In this document: piece by piece, positions 1 to 6,896 of the stretch
Position numbering within the stretch: position 1 is the stretch's first letter
Layout of the letters: each line of letters starts with the position of its first letter
The notes under the pieces: model-generated
Databases searched by the model: none
What the model was told of the DNA's origin: nothing
Seen by the model: only the letters and a program-made list of their open reading frames with translations
NCBI GenBank assembly: GCA_947174615.1
Contig: CAMWJQ010000060.1
Span: 1-12,801, forward strand
Source of the DNA: an uncultured Lachnospiraceae bacterium
GTDB lineage: Bacteria > Bacillota > Clostridia > Lachnospirales > Lachnospiraceae
Length of the DNA: 12,801 nt
Direction: 5' to 3'
Position numbers and translations under genes: made by a program

Positions 1-1014
1 TTAATCCGCTGTATTTGTGCGGGAGATAGGAAAGAAAATTTGCTGTCCGACAATCTGGAGTCCAATATGATGGCAGCCTTTATGAAGAGCAGTTTTCAGG
101 GAGAGCTGGTCATCACGAACGAATTGGTGCGCGATTTAAGGGAGGCGAAGGGACTTTCGCAGGAGGAGCTCTGCGAAGGAATCTGCGCGCAGGAAACGCT
201 ATCCAAAATTGAGACTTGTAAGCGAAGTCCAAATAAAAAGAATTTATATAAATTGTTAAAGAAAATGGGCATGGAGCGGGAGAACTATTATGGATTTATT
301 GAGGCGGATAAATATGAGCTGTATGAAAAGGTGAGGGAGTATAACAGGTGCTTTCCCAAAGGGAAATATGAAGAGGCAAAGAAACTGCTTGATGAAATTG
401 AACAAGGAGTGGATATGACAACACGTGTCAATCGACAATTTGTTGGAATGGAACGCATCTATGAGCAGACAGCTCAAAATAAAATATCGAGAGAATATGC
501 AAATAAACAGCTTAGAGAAATGCTTCAATTAACTATGCCATCGATGGAATCAAAAAGGATGGTTTATCGTGTGCCTTTTCGGACAGAATATATGCTCTGG
601 AATAAGATCGCAATCAATCTAAGGAGAGATGATAAAGTGAAGGAAGCGCTTCAAATTTATGAAGAATTGATGAATTGTTATAAAAAAAGCAAAGTTGTTA
701 TGCGATTTCATGCTGTTCCGGGAATGTCACTATATATAAACTATACAGGATTTCTTGAAGCGAACAATGAACTGGAAAAGGCATTAGAGATTGGAAAGGA
801 AGGGGTACAGCACAGTATAGAGTGTTGTAGAGGAGATTTAGCAGGAGATATACTGGCAAACCTGTCCTTGATATATGGGAAACAGGGTTTGCCAGCAATA
901 GAGGAAACTTATCTCAGATATGGCTATTATTTGATTTGTCTGTATGACAGAGAAAATGTTACTAGCGCATTGCAAAAAGCATATCAGGATAAGTTTCATG
1001 ATTCAATTGATTAA
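1..1014 (+). CDS. HTH/TPR-like transcriptional regulator, 5'-truncated by window edge (RRNPP-like peptide receptor candidate)
   Basis: The reading frame is open from base 1 with no stop, so the gene probably starts outside the window. A TTG at 40 with AGGAAAG at 29-35 could be a start but looks secondary. An XRE-type helix-turn-helix lies at about bases 118-250, with the typical pattern LREAKGLSQEELCEGI, then SKIE and a K-rich turn. The rest is helical and TPR-like, with paired helices such as KALEIGKEGV and KEALQIYEEL. This architecture is that of cytosolic regulators that bind a re-imported peptide (PlcR, Rgg, TprA). The gene directly beyond, on the opposite strand, encodes a small exported peptide, which supports that reading. 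GC falls from about 48% in the HTH-coding part (61-240) to about 33% in 601-780, hinting at a mosaic origin. HTH regulator is confident; peptide receptor is inference. It could also be a general XRE regulator. Confidence 0.8.
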   Translation, partial: LIRCICAGDRKENLLSDNLESNMMAAFMKSSFQGELVITNELVRDLREAKGLSQEELCEGICAQETLSKIETCKRSPNKKNLYKLLKKMGMERENYYGFIEADKYELYEKVREYNRCFPKGKYEEAKKLLDEIEQGVDMTTRVNRQFVGMERIYEQTAQNKISREYANKQLREMLQLTMPSMESKRMVYRVPFRTEYMLWNKIAINLRRDDKVKEALQIYEELMNCYKKSKVVMRFHAVPGMSLYINYTGFLEANNELEKALEIGKEGVQHSIECCRGDLAGDILANLSLIYGKQGLPAIEETYLRYGYYLICLYDRENVTSALQKAYQDKFHDSID

Positions 1015-1142
1015 TTTACCTGATCTTGATAAAAATATTCATAAGTACTAATCCCCTCATCCCCGGCAGGTACTGTAGCAGTTGTTGGTACAACGACCCA
1101 AATCATACATAAGGTTAATAATGTTGCAATTACTTTTTTCAT
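1011..1142 (-). CDS. Small exported peptide, putative pheromone precursor (43 aa)
   Basis: On the minus strand an ATG at 1142-1140 opens a 43-codon frame ending in TAA at 1013-1011. A strong AGGGGG ribosome site sits about 10 bases upstream (GGGGG at 1157-1153). The product starts MKKVIATLLTLCMIWVVV, a Lys-Lys start plus hydrophobic core as in a Sec signal, then a TTATVPAG-type linker and an acidic, aromatic tail ending TYEYFYQDQVN. That is the usual layout of peptide pheromone precursors (PapR, Phr, SHP), where the C-terminal few residues are the signal. It is convergent with the HTH/TPR regulator and the two stop codons overlap. An extended -10 promoter lies at 1204-1196. Coding is well supported by RBS, start and leader; the signalling role is inferred from context. 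It could instead be a small secreted peptide of other use. Confidence 0.7.
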   Translation of the reverse strand: MKKVIATLLTLCMIWVVVPTTATVPAGDEGISTYEYFYQDQVN

Positions 1143-1195
1143 GATTGAAATTCCCCCTTAAAATTACATCAAGACTGTTGTTACATTACTACAAT

Positions 1196-1204
1196 ATCAT
1201 AACA
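1196..1204 (-). promoter_or_regulatory. Extended -10 promoter for the small peptide gene
   Basis: Read on the minus strand the bases are TGTTATGAT, an extended -10 (TGn plus TATGAT). The hexamer expected 17 bp upstream is AATCAA, a poor -35 that overlaps the outer edge of the 47-bp palindrome. The start codon is about 54 bases downstream. Weak -35 plus extended -10 beside a palindrome is typical of activator-dependent promoters. This call rests on sequence motif only. Confidence 0.5.
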
Positions 1205-1220
1205 GGAAATTGCCATACTT

Positions 1221-1267
1221 GATTATGACGTTTTATGAAAAAATTTTTTTCATAAAACGTCATAATC
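1221..1267. promoter_or_regulatory. Perfect 47-bp palindrome between divergent promoters, putative operator
   Basis: Two arms of 23 bases (GATTATGACGTTTTATG followed by six A, and its exact reverse complement) are separated by a single T. It lies 19 bp from the minus-strand TATGAT and 18 bp from the plus-strand TATGAT, overlapping both -35 positions. The inner TATGAAA...TTTCATA halves recall the PlcR box (TATGnA...TnCATA), though with a longer spacer. A TTTTTT run follows at 1268-1273, so on the + strand it could also act as a terminator hairpin for readthrough from the regulator. The two uses are not exclusive. Confidence 0.65.
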
Positions 1268-1282
1268 TTTTTTGCGTAGCAG

Positions 1283-1291
1283 TGGTATGAT
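1283..1291 (+). promoter_or_regulatory. Extended -10 promoter candidate for the injection-system operon
   Basis: The bases are TGGTATGAT, an extended -10 mirroring the TGTTATGAT on the other side of the palindrome. No convincing -35 is present (TAATCT at 17-bp spacing). Transcription from here would leave a leader of roughly 185 bases before the first operon gene. The leader holds small GTAC-containing repeats and otherwise nothing I recognise. Confidence 0.45.
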
Positions 1292-1338
1292 AAAACGCAG
1301 ATAGAAAAAATCTAGAGCATCTTTTCATTTATACATTT

Positions 1339-1398
1339 TATGTACAGCTATGTACTCTTAGAATCAGAAATATTCCACTGAATCATGAATAGTACATA
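1339..1398. repeat. TATGTAC repeats in the operon leader
   Basis: TATGTAC occurs at 1339-1345 and again at 1349-1355, exactly 10 bp apart, and its reverse complement GTACATA at 1392-1398. TATGTACT (1349-1356) and AGTACATA (1391-1398) can also form an 8-bp stem around a 34-base loop. These may be a protein site on one DNA face or a leader RNA stem. Short AT-rich repeats can arise by chance. Confidence 0.3.
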
Positions 1399-1483
1399 CG
1401 AAAGATAAACCCCTGTGGACAATTCAGTTCAAACCGTTTCAAAACGATAAGAGACGAAATTATATAAAAGGGTGGGATCACAA

Positions 1484-3247
1484 TTGAAGATAAAATTATA
1501 TTCAGCCAAAACAGCGCTTGCAGCAGTGATGTTGATTATCACAACAATGTTTCTGCACAGTACATCCAGAGCGCAGGATGAAACGCAGCATGACAGGGAG
1601 GTCGTGATCGTTCTTGACTGCAGCAAATCGATGGAAGATGTGGACAGCCAGTATCTTGCCTTTGACTTTGCCAAAGGCTTTGCAGCTTCCCTGCCGAGAA
1701 ACTGCAGGATGGGGCTTATCGCTTATAATAATGGGATATGCGCCAGTGTTCCGATAGGGAGCAGCAGTACCGAGATTGAGAAGGGATTAAGTGAGCTGCG
1801 GTATAGGCAGTATGGAAATGCAGGTGCAGGCATGGAAGCAGCGGTGGCATTATTCCAAAATGATCAGGCAGAAAAAAGGATTCTTCTGATATCTGACGGT
1901 GAGATCATGATGGACACAAATGATGGAACCGTGCAGGCAGACCAATTGTTCGAACAGTCTGTTGCGGCTGCAAAAGAGAAAAATATCGTCATTGATGTCC
2001 TGGCAGTCGGGGAAAGGATACAGGATGGATATACGGTATACTCTGCCGCCGATGATACAGGGGGAGCGCTGTATGAGATTGCGGATACTGCGGAATTGAG
2101 CGCTTATATAGTGAAATACCTGTTTGATGAATGGGGAACCCGCGGAAGTCATATCGGGAAGCTGGATGGAACAGCTGCAGAGCTTACAGCGACGCTGCCG
2201 GACTGTATGATGGAGAAAGTAAAGATTCTTCTGATTGGGAACCAGCAGAATGAAAACGTGACAGTAAACTGCAAGGCTGGCAGAATCGATATGTCAAAGG
2301 GCAGGAGATATACAGTGATCGACATGCATGCTCCTGTATCGCAGGAGGTCAATATACAGATGTATGCCGACAAACCGATGCAGGTTGATGCATATTTCTT
2401 TGCGGAATACAGCTTTCGCATCAATACAGGGCATTTCTACGAGGAGGACGCACAGACTGCCCATATCTGGATAGAGATATCGGATACAGAGGGGCACAGC
2501 CTGATGGACGGTCATCTGGGAAGCGGGGCAATGGAACTGTATCTCGACAGTGAAAAAGCAGCGTATACGATATCGGAGAGCAAGGCATGGATAGAGAAGG
2601 TGTACAGTCAGAGCATCACTGCTCAAATAGAGCTCCGTTTTTTGGATCCAGCCGGGAATTATTATGGTATACATGAAGCGGCGGAAGAGATTACGGTTCC
2701 TATCGCAGAGGAAGAGCCTGATGACACGGACTGGTTCTTCTGGTCGGTCATTGTCCTTTTTGTGGCTGCTGTGGCAGCGGTGTTTGGCATTTCCTATAGA
2801 AAGCGCAGGGGACAGCAGACCATAAGGCGGCAGGTAGCGGACATGAGTACAACGGCGCAGGTGGAAAACACAGTGCCCAAAAATGATTTTTGTGGAAAAA
2901 TAGTCGTTTATGTCATACACAATAAAAATGACATTGACTATCCGCCGGAGAGCATTAACTTGTTTGCCAGATGCAGACGGGAAAGCATCACACTCGAATG
3001 GATATTGGATACCTGCAATCTGCCGCTGGACTTAAAGGGTGCGGAAAAAATCATCTTTAAGCCGGGAGCGGACAGGAGCCTTGTTATTAAGAACAACAGC
3101 CGGGCGAGCGTATTGATTGGAAGGGCGCTTCTGACAAAAGGACAGTCTTACAATTTATATTATCATGAGAAGGTAACTTTTATTTTTGACCAGGAGGACG
3201 CAGAAATAGAAGTTCACTATAAAGATTTAAAACCAAACGAAAGATAG
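1484..3247 (+). CDS. Membrane-anchored von Willebrand factor A protein of the injection system
   Basis: I start it at TTG 1484, which has AAGGGTGGG at a normal distance and gives a clean signal sequence (MKIKLYSAKTALAAVMLIIT). An in-frame GTG at 1472 sits on that ribosome site itself. After the leader comes a VWA domain (about residues 38-225) with the metal-site motif DCSKS at 45-49 and the later LLISDGE. The threonine expected in the second MIDAS loop seems replaced in GNAGAGMEAA. A middle beta-rich region follows, then one membrane segment at about 417-438 followed by RKRR. The last 130 residues have a pattern like the second half of an FHA fold (IKNNSRASVLIG...). The predicted layout is VWA outside, FHA-like tail inside. 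It is the first gene of the operon, 10 bases before the sheath gene. VWA call confident; role as anchor or regulator is inferred. Confidence 0.8.
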   Translation: MKIKLYSAKTALAAVMLIITTMFLHSTSRAQDETQHDREVVIVLDCSKSMEDVDSQYLAFDFAKGFAASLPRNCRMGLIAYNNGICASVPIGSSSTEIEKGLSELRYRQYGNAGAGMEAAVALFQNDQAEKRILLISDGEIMMDTNDGTVQADQLFEQSVAAAKEKNIVIDVLAVGERIQDGYTVYSAADDTGGALYEIADTAELSAYIVKYLFDEWGTRGSHIGKLDGTAAELTATLPDCMMEKVKILLIGNQQNENVTVNCKAGRIDMSKGRRYTVIDMHAPVSQEVNIQMYADKPMQVDAYFFAEYSFRINTGHFYEEDAQTAHIWIEISDTEGHSLMDGHLGSGAMELYLDSEKAAYTISESKAWIEKVYSQSITAQIELRFLDPAGNYYGIHEAAEEITVPIAEEEPDDTDWFFWSVIVLFVAAVAAVFGISYRKRRGQQTIRRQVADMSTTAQVENTVPKNDFCGKIVVYVIHNKNDIDYPPESINLFARCRRESITLEWILDTCNLPLDLKGAEKIIFKPGADRSLVIKNNSRASVLIGRALLTKGQSYNLYYHEKVTFIFDQEDAEIEVHYKDLKPNER

Positions 3248-3257
3248 GAGGTAAAAA

Positions 3258-5438
3258 ATGAGCATCATCAAACAGACCAACAGGACGTTATTGTTTGAAG
3301 AAATCAATCCAGAGAAGCCGGACATCCTGACCCTTATAGGTGACGTGCGTGGGATTGACAGCCTCAGTGACGAGAAAATCAAGGAAATGAATGGGGCACT
3401 GCTTGTAAAGAGCTTTGATGAGTTTATAGACAAGTTTGATCCGACAGTCTATTCTTTCTTCAATGCAAACAACCAGAAAATCATGTATACCCTGAAAAAG
3501 CCTGAGACGATCCCGGAGGAGATGCTGACACTGATTCACCTGAACAAACAGAATGATTTCCTCAAGATGCTGATGTCCCTGGTGGAAGCAAAGCGCTCCC
3601 AGAGCATTATCAACGTAGATTTCCAGTTTGACAAGCTGACAGACATGATCTCACCAAAAAAGGTCATGGAAGATATCAAGCAGAACCGCAAGGAGCTTCA
3701 GTATGTATACAAGACTTATGCAGAGCTGGAGGACGGCGATCCGCATAAACTGGATGTGGCAGACAAGCTGAATGTTATGTTCGAGGAAGCAAGCGTGAAT
3801 TACAACAATGTCCTTGCAATGCTCCCGCTGGCAATCGAGGATATCAAAACCAGGCTTTTGCTGGGCGAAGCGGAGGAGAAAAAGAACAATACACCGCTCG
3901 CGCTCGGCGTTCTGAGCATGGATGAGAACGGGGAGCTGAAAGTTCTGGAAGCGCCAAAGGCGGAGACATCCGAACTCATGGTAGTGGATGACAACGTGAA
4001 TGCAGGGCTGATCGCAGCGCTCGAAGAGGATTATGAGGCGTTAAACGAGGAGAGCAGCGATTATGTAAAAGCTCTGGTTACAAGGACATACTGTCCGCTT
4101 GCGTCCACCATGGTCAGCAATATCGACATCAGGCAGGAGGTCAATAATTACAATTCATATCTGGAATTTTACAAGACCGCAAAGGATGATTTTATCAAGG
4201 TTGTAAAGCCTTTAATAGAGAAGATACTGGGCGTGTGGGCATTTTTCGAGCAATATCCCTCCAATATAAAGGGCATGAAGCCATCCATGTTCATCACCAA
4301 TATGTCCAATGACATGCTGGTGAAGGCAAATAACCTTCCAAGGCTGATTGCTTTTCTGAATACCGTGAATGCCAAGAACGATTTTGACAACACGATATGG
4401 TACGGGATTGTTCCTTCCGTATCGCTGGATCAAAATTCAAATATCAGGCTGACAAGGCAGCGTTTTCAAGGCAACGAGAATACAGAAAAAACGGGTGTCA
4501 ACAGCGTGGAGGCGCTGGTGCGTCTTCTGGATGTTCTAAAAGATTATTCCGTGCAGTGCTTTTTCAGCTATGAGACAGGAGACAAGACTACCTTCAACAA
4601 TATGGCGACAGAAGGAATTGAAAAGTATGAAGATCGCTGCAGTTCGCTGATCGGAAAGGCGTACAGCGAGTTTGCAGTTCCATGCATTCCTAATTTCACA
4701 ATCATACCAAAAGAGAAATCAGGCGTGATACTGGATAACAGAATGCTGTTAAATGAAAACAATATGGCAGAGCTGTCAAAGGAAAAAGAGGACATCATGA
4801 AACTCTGGATTGATGGCGTGTATGTCGGCGCTGCCTATATCGCAGCCGGGCTTGTCGCCGCGTACCAGTGCCCGGAATACCTGAAAGAAATGTTCAAGAA
4901 AAATGTCGATGCCGAGCTTCCCGGCGTGCGGTTCGACATTGAGTCGGGCGACCATCCGCTGCGGGTGCATACCGTGATGGCAAAGGAGATCACAGGGTTT
5001 ACCAACTCCATTAAGAATGAAATCAACCGACACAGCTTCGGCTTCGTGTTCTCCTCAGAGAATGCGGTGCTGGGCACAGAGAATATACATAACATTATGG
5101 TCTACAAGGCGCGGAACCTCATGAGTGACGGCAAGGTGTACGAACCGATCTACAAGACGCAGGTCACGACATATATCGAGCGGATACTGCGCCACGCCAC
5201 AGGCGACTTCAAACAGGAGAACATCATTCAGTTCTTCTCAAACAACCCGTCGAGCCAGAAGAGCAGATGGCAGGAAAAGCGGGGATGTGTCAATGCGGTA
5301 ATTGGTGACGGTGATGACATTGAGTATGAGATTGACGAGGCAAACGGGTATTGTGTACTGAACATCACATTCAATGGCAATGTCAAGAATCTTGAGATTG
5401 AAATCAACCGTTTCAATTCAAATAACAGAGCAATGTAA
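3258..5438 (+). CDS. Contractile sheath-like protein (TssC/VipB-like candidate)
   Basis: Start ATG has AGGAGG just upstream (3247-3252). The 726-residue cytosolic protein lacks a signal or membrane segment. The C-terminal 150 residues (VTTYIERILRHATGDFKQEN, then QEKRGCVNAV and a beta-strand ending LEIEINRF) resemble the end of phage-tail and T6SS large sheath subunits. The N-terminal part (LLVKSFDEFIDKFDP) recalls the small subunit motif F..DF.P of TssB. At 726 residues it is longer than TssC (about 500) and close to a TssB plus TssC sum, so it may be a one-gene sheath. The two tube genes follow directly, which is the canonical sheath-tube order. Homology is judged by pattern and context only; such proteins are often left unnamed in Firmicutes. 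Confidence 0.6.
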   Translation: MSIIKQTNRTLLFEEINPEKPDILTLIGDVRGIDSLSDEKIKEMNGALLVKSFDEFIDKFDPTVYSFFNANNQKIMYTLKKPETIPEEMLTLIHLNKQNDFLKMLMSLVEAKRSQSIINVDFQFDKLTDMISPKKVMEDIKQNRKELQYVYKTYAELEDGDPHKLDVADKLNVMFEEASVNYNNVLAMLPLAIEDIKTRLLLGEAEEKKNNTPLALGVLSMDENGELKVLEAPKAETSELMVVDDNVNAGLIAALEEDYEALNEESSDYVKALVTRTYCPLASTMVSNIDIRQEVNNYNSYLEFYKTAKDDFIKVVKPLIEKILGVWAFFEQYPSNIKGMKPSMFITNMSNDMLVKANNLPRLIAFLNTVNAKNDFDNTIWYGIVPSVSLDQNSNIRLTRQRFQGNENTEKTGVNSVEALVRLLDVLKDYSVQCFFSYETGDKTTFNNMATEGIEKYEDRCSSLIGKAYSEFAVPCIPNFTIIPKEKSGVILDNRMLLNENNMAELSKEKEDIMKLWIDGVYVGAAYIAAGLVAAYQCPEYLKEMFKKNVDAELPGVRFDIESGDHPLRVHTVMAKEITGFTNSIKNEINRHSFGFVFSSENAVLGTENIHNIMVYKARNLMSDGKVYEPIYKTQVTTYIERILRHATGDFKQENIIQFFSNNPSSQKSRWQEKRGCVNAVIGDGDDIEYEIDEANGYCVLNITFNGNVKNLEIEINRFNSNNRAM

Positions 5439-5458
5439 AAAAAGAAGGAGGAAAAGAA

Positions 5459-5887
5459 ATGGGATTTAGGTTGAACGTAACAGGAGGGGCAGACCAGATT
5501 GCGCTGGATGAAAAGAGCATCAAGAACGTGGTGTTTGATTCCGAATCACCGGCAGACTCCAACGCAAGGGCAACAGACTTCGGCGTATCGATGAAAATCT
5601 GGGGCAAGATGATCTACAAACTTGGCGGGGAAGGAAACGACGGTACGATCGAGCTTTCCAAGTGGTCTGTCGTGCCGTCAGAGAAGGCGGACTGCTATCG
5701 TGATGCTGTTGTGGAGGTGATCTCGGCAGGTCAGGTAGTGCGCAAGTACGAGGTGCCAAATGCATTTATCATGGAGTATTCCGAGGAGATGGATGACGAG
5801 ACAGGCGTGGGTACGTTCTATCTGCACGTAAAGCAGAAGAAGGATGAGAATGACAAGGTGAAGATTGAAGGCGGCTATGCAATGTAA
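5459..5887 (+). CDS. Hcp-like inner tube protein, first copy
   Basis: 142 residues, ATG preceded by GGAGG. The protein is beta-rich with no leader, the size of a phage tail tube or Hcp subunit (Hcp about 160). Key shared blocks with the next gene are DSNAR, KWSVVP, EKAD.YR, AG..RKY, PNAF, VGTF and KQKKD, ending EGGYAM. It lies 20 bases after the sheath gene. Hcp-like rings stack inside the sheath and are pushed out with the spike on contraction. The assignment rests on size, fold pattern, duplication and position between the sheath and spike genes. Related short Firmicute proteins have been given misleading protease names; no protease motif is visible here. Confidence 0.65.
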   Translation: MGFRLNVTGGADQIALDEKSIKNVVFDSESPADSNARATDFGVSMKIWGKMIYKLGGEGNDGTIELSKWSVVPSEKADCYRDAVVEVISAGQVVRKYEVPNAFIMEYSEEMDDETGVGTFYLHVKQKKDENDKVKIEGGYAM

Positions 5888-5931
5888 AGTGCATAAAGCA
5901 TGTTTCTTGCGGTAAGAGAAAGGAGAAAAAA

Positions 5932-6357
5932 ATGGCATTTGTTGTAAAGGTTGAGGGTGCAGAGACCTTCGAAATATCAAAAGAATGTGTAAAGAGCGTG
6001 AAGATGACCACAGATATCCCACTGGACTCCAATGCGAGGACAAAGGATGTGGGTGCGACCATGGTGGTCAAAGGAAAAATCCTCACGTCTGTCGGAGGAG
6101 ACCCGTTTGACAGTACGAGGAAGATGGCACTGTGGTCTGTCGTGCCTGCAGAGAAGGCAGACAGCTACAGGAAGGTGACAGCTGAGTATGTGGCAGCAGG
6201 TATCATGGAGCGCAAGTACTGCTTCCCGAATGCGTTTGTCGTAGACTACAAGGAGGACTACGGCGATGAGGAAGGCATCGGCACGTTCACCCTTGTAATC
6301 AAGCAGAAGAAAGACAAGATCAGCACAGTGACAGTAGAAGGCGGCTATGCCGTATAG
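5932..6357 (+). CDS. Hcp-like inner tube protein, second copy
   Basis: 141 residues, start ATG after AAGGAG. It is a paralogue of the preceding gene, about four positions in ten identical by eye, conserved in DSNAR, LWSVVP, EKAD.YR, AG..RKY, PNAF, GIGTF, KQKKD and the end EGGYAV. The DNA is also alike around TGGTCTGTCGTGCC, showing a tandem duplication now well diverged. The two copies may form different rings (for example a tube subunit and a cap or adaptor ring) or a mixed tube. A strong hairpin follows at 6376-6411, separating this high-demand structural part from the downstream genes. Confidence 0.65.
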   Translation: MAFVVKVEGAETFEISKECVKSVKMTTDIPLDSNARTKDVGATMVVKGKILTSVGGDPFDSTRKMALWSVVPAEKADSYRKVTAEYVAAGIMERKYCFPNAFVVDYKEDYGDEEGIGTFTLVIKQKKDKISTVTVEGGYAV

Positions 6358-6375
6358 GCAGTATTAAGAACAGCA

Positions 6376-6411
6376 AAAGAGCGTATGCAACATCGGTTGG
6401 ATACGCTCTTT
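6376..6411 (+). terminator. Strong hairpin after the tube genes (attenuator or RNA-stability stem)
   Basis: AAAGAGCGTAT (6376-6386) pairs perfectly with ATACGCTCTTT (6401-6411). Inside, after one G-G mismatch, CAAC pairs with GTTG around an ATCG tetraloop, giving a 15-bp stem. The 3' side ends in CTCTTTC with no further U run, so full intrinsic termination is doubtful. A partial terminator or a 3' stabiliser for the tube message fits the position between abundant structural genes and low-copy components. Confidence 0.6.
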
Positions 6412-6443
6412 CAGAAAATAACAAAACAGCAGGGAGAACACCC

Positions 6444-6881
6444 ATGGATTATTATACAATACTTGGCGTACCGCAGCAGGCGGATGACAACCAGATCAAG
6501 CAGGCATACCGAAAGCTGGCAAAGAAATACCATCCCGACCTGAATCCGGATAATCCGGCAGCCGAGGAAAAATTTAAAGATATTGTGGAAGCATACGAGA
6601 CATTGAGCGATCCCGCAAAAAGAAAGAACTATGATGCAACTTTGATGCAGTCGTCTGATACGCTTAGGGGAGCATATACGCAGGATACGACAAACAGAAC
6701 CCAGACAGCAACAAACAACAGTTTTGGCAATTTTACAAAAGACTTGGAACGGTATTTTGGGTTTTCCTTCCAGACAGACACACAGCAGGGAAAGCACAGT
6801 ACTGGTGAGAACACAACGAAAAATAAGAAAAATCCGCTGGACGTGACAGAGATGTTCGAGGCGTTTATGAAGATAAAATAG
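6444..6881 (+). CDS. J-domain (DnaJ-like) co-chaperone of the operon
   Basis: ATG is preceded by AGGGAGA. Residues 1-65 form a complete J domain: DYYTILGV, helix II QAYRKLAKKYHPD with the essential HPD at 30-32, then EKFKDIVEAYETLSDPAKRKNYD. The remaining 80 residues lack the Gly/Phe, zinc-finger and peptide-binding domains of true DnaJ; they are Thr/Asn-rich with a DLERYFGFSF patch and a final amphipathic helix. It would call DnaK to a specific client, here plausibly an injection-system part such as sheath, spike or effector. The J domain is certain; the client is inferred from the operon. It lies 15 bases before the FHA gene, whose ribosome site begins at this gene's stop codon. Confidence 0.9.
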   Translation: MDYYTILGVPQQADDNQIKQAYRKLAKKYHPDLNPDNPAAEEKFKDIVEAYETLSDPAKRKNYDATLMQSSDTLRGAYTQDTTNRTQTATNNSFGNFTKDLERYFGFSFQTDTQQGKHSTGENTTKNKKNPLDVTEMFEAFMKIK

Positions 6882-6896
6882 GAGGAGCACAGAATC

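Noticed and set aside
40..42. TTG as the true start of the regulator
   Set aside because: The frame is open to base 1 with plausible coding before it, so truncation by the window edge is more likely; not fully excluded.
1221..1273. Palindrome as only a transcription terminator
   Set aside because: A T run does follow on the + strand, but the stem is AT-rich, has almost no loop and lies symmetrically between two -10 elements, which favours an operator role.
1472..1483. GTG start for the VWA protein
   Set aside because: It coincides with the only ribosome-site-like run; TTG 1484 has correct spacing and gives a clean Lys-containing signal peptide.
2294..2920. 208-codon minus-strand frame inside the VWA gene
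   Set aside because: No ribosome site, Cys/His/Arg-rich shadow composition, and fully inside a well-supported gene.
5459..6357. Protease function for the two tube-like proteins
   Set aside because: Names of that kind may appear for this family, but no catalytic motif is visible and the context is that of tube subunits.
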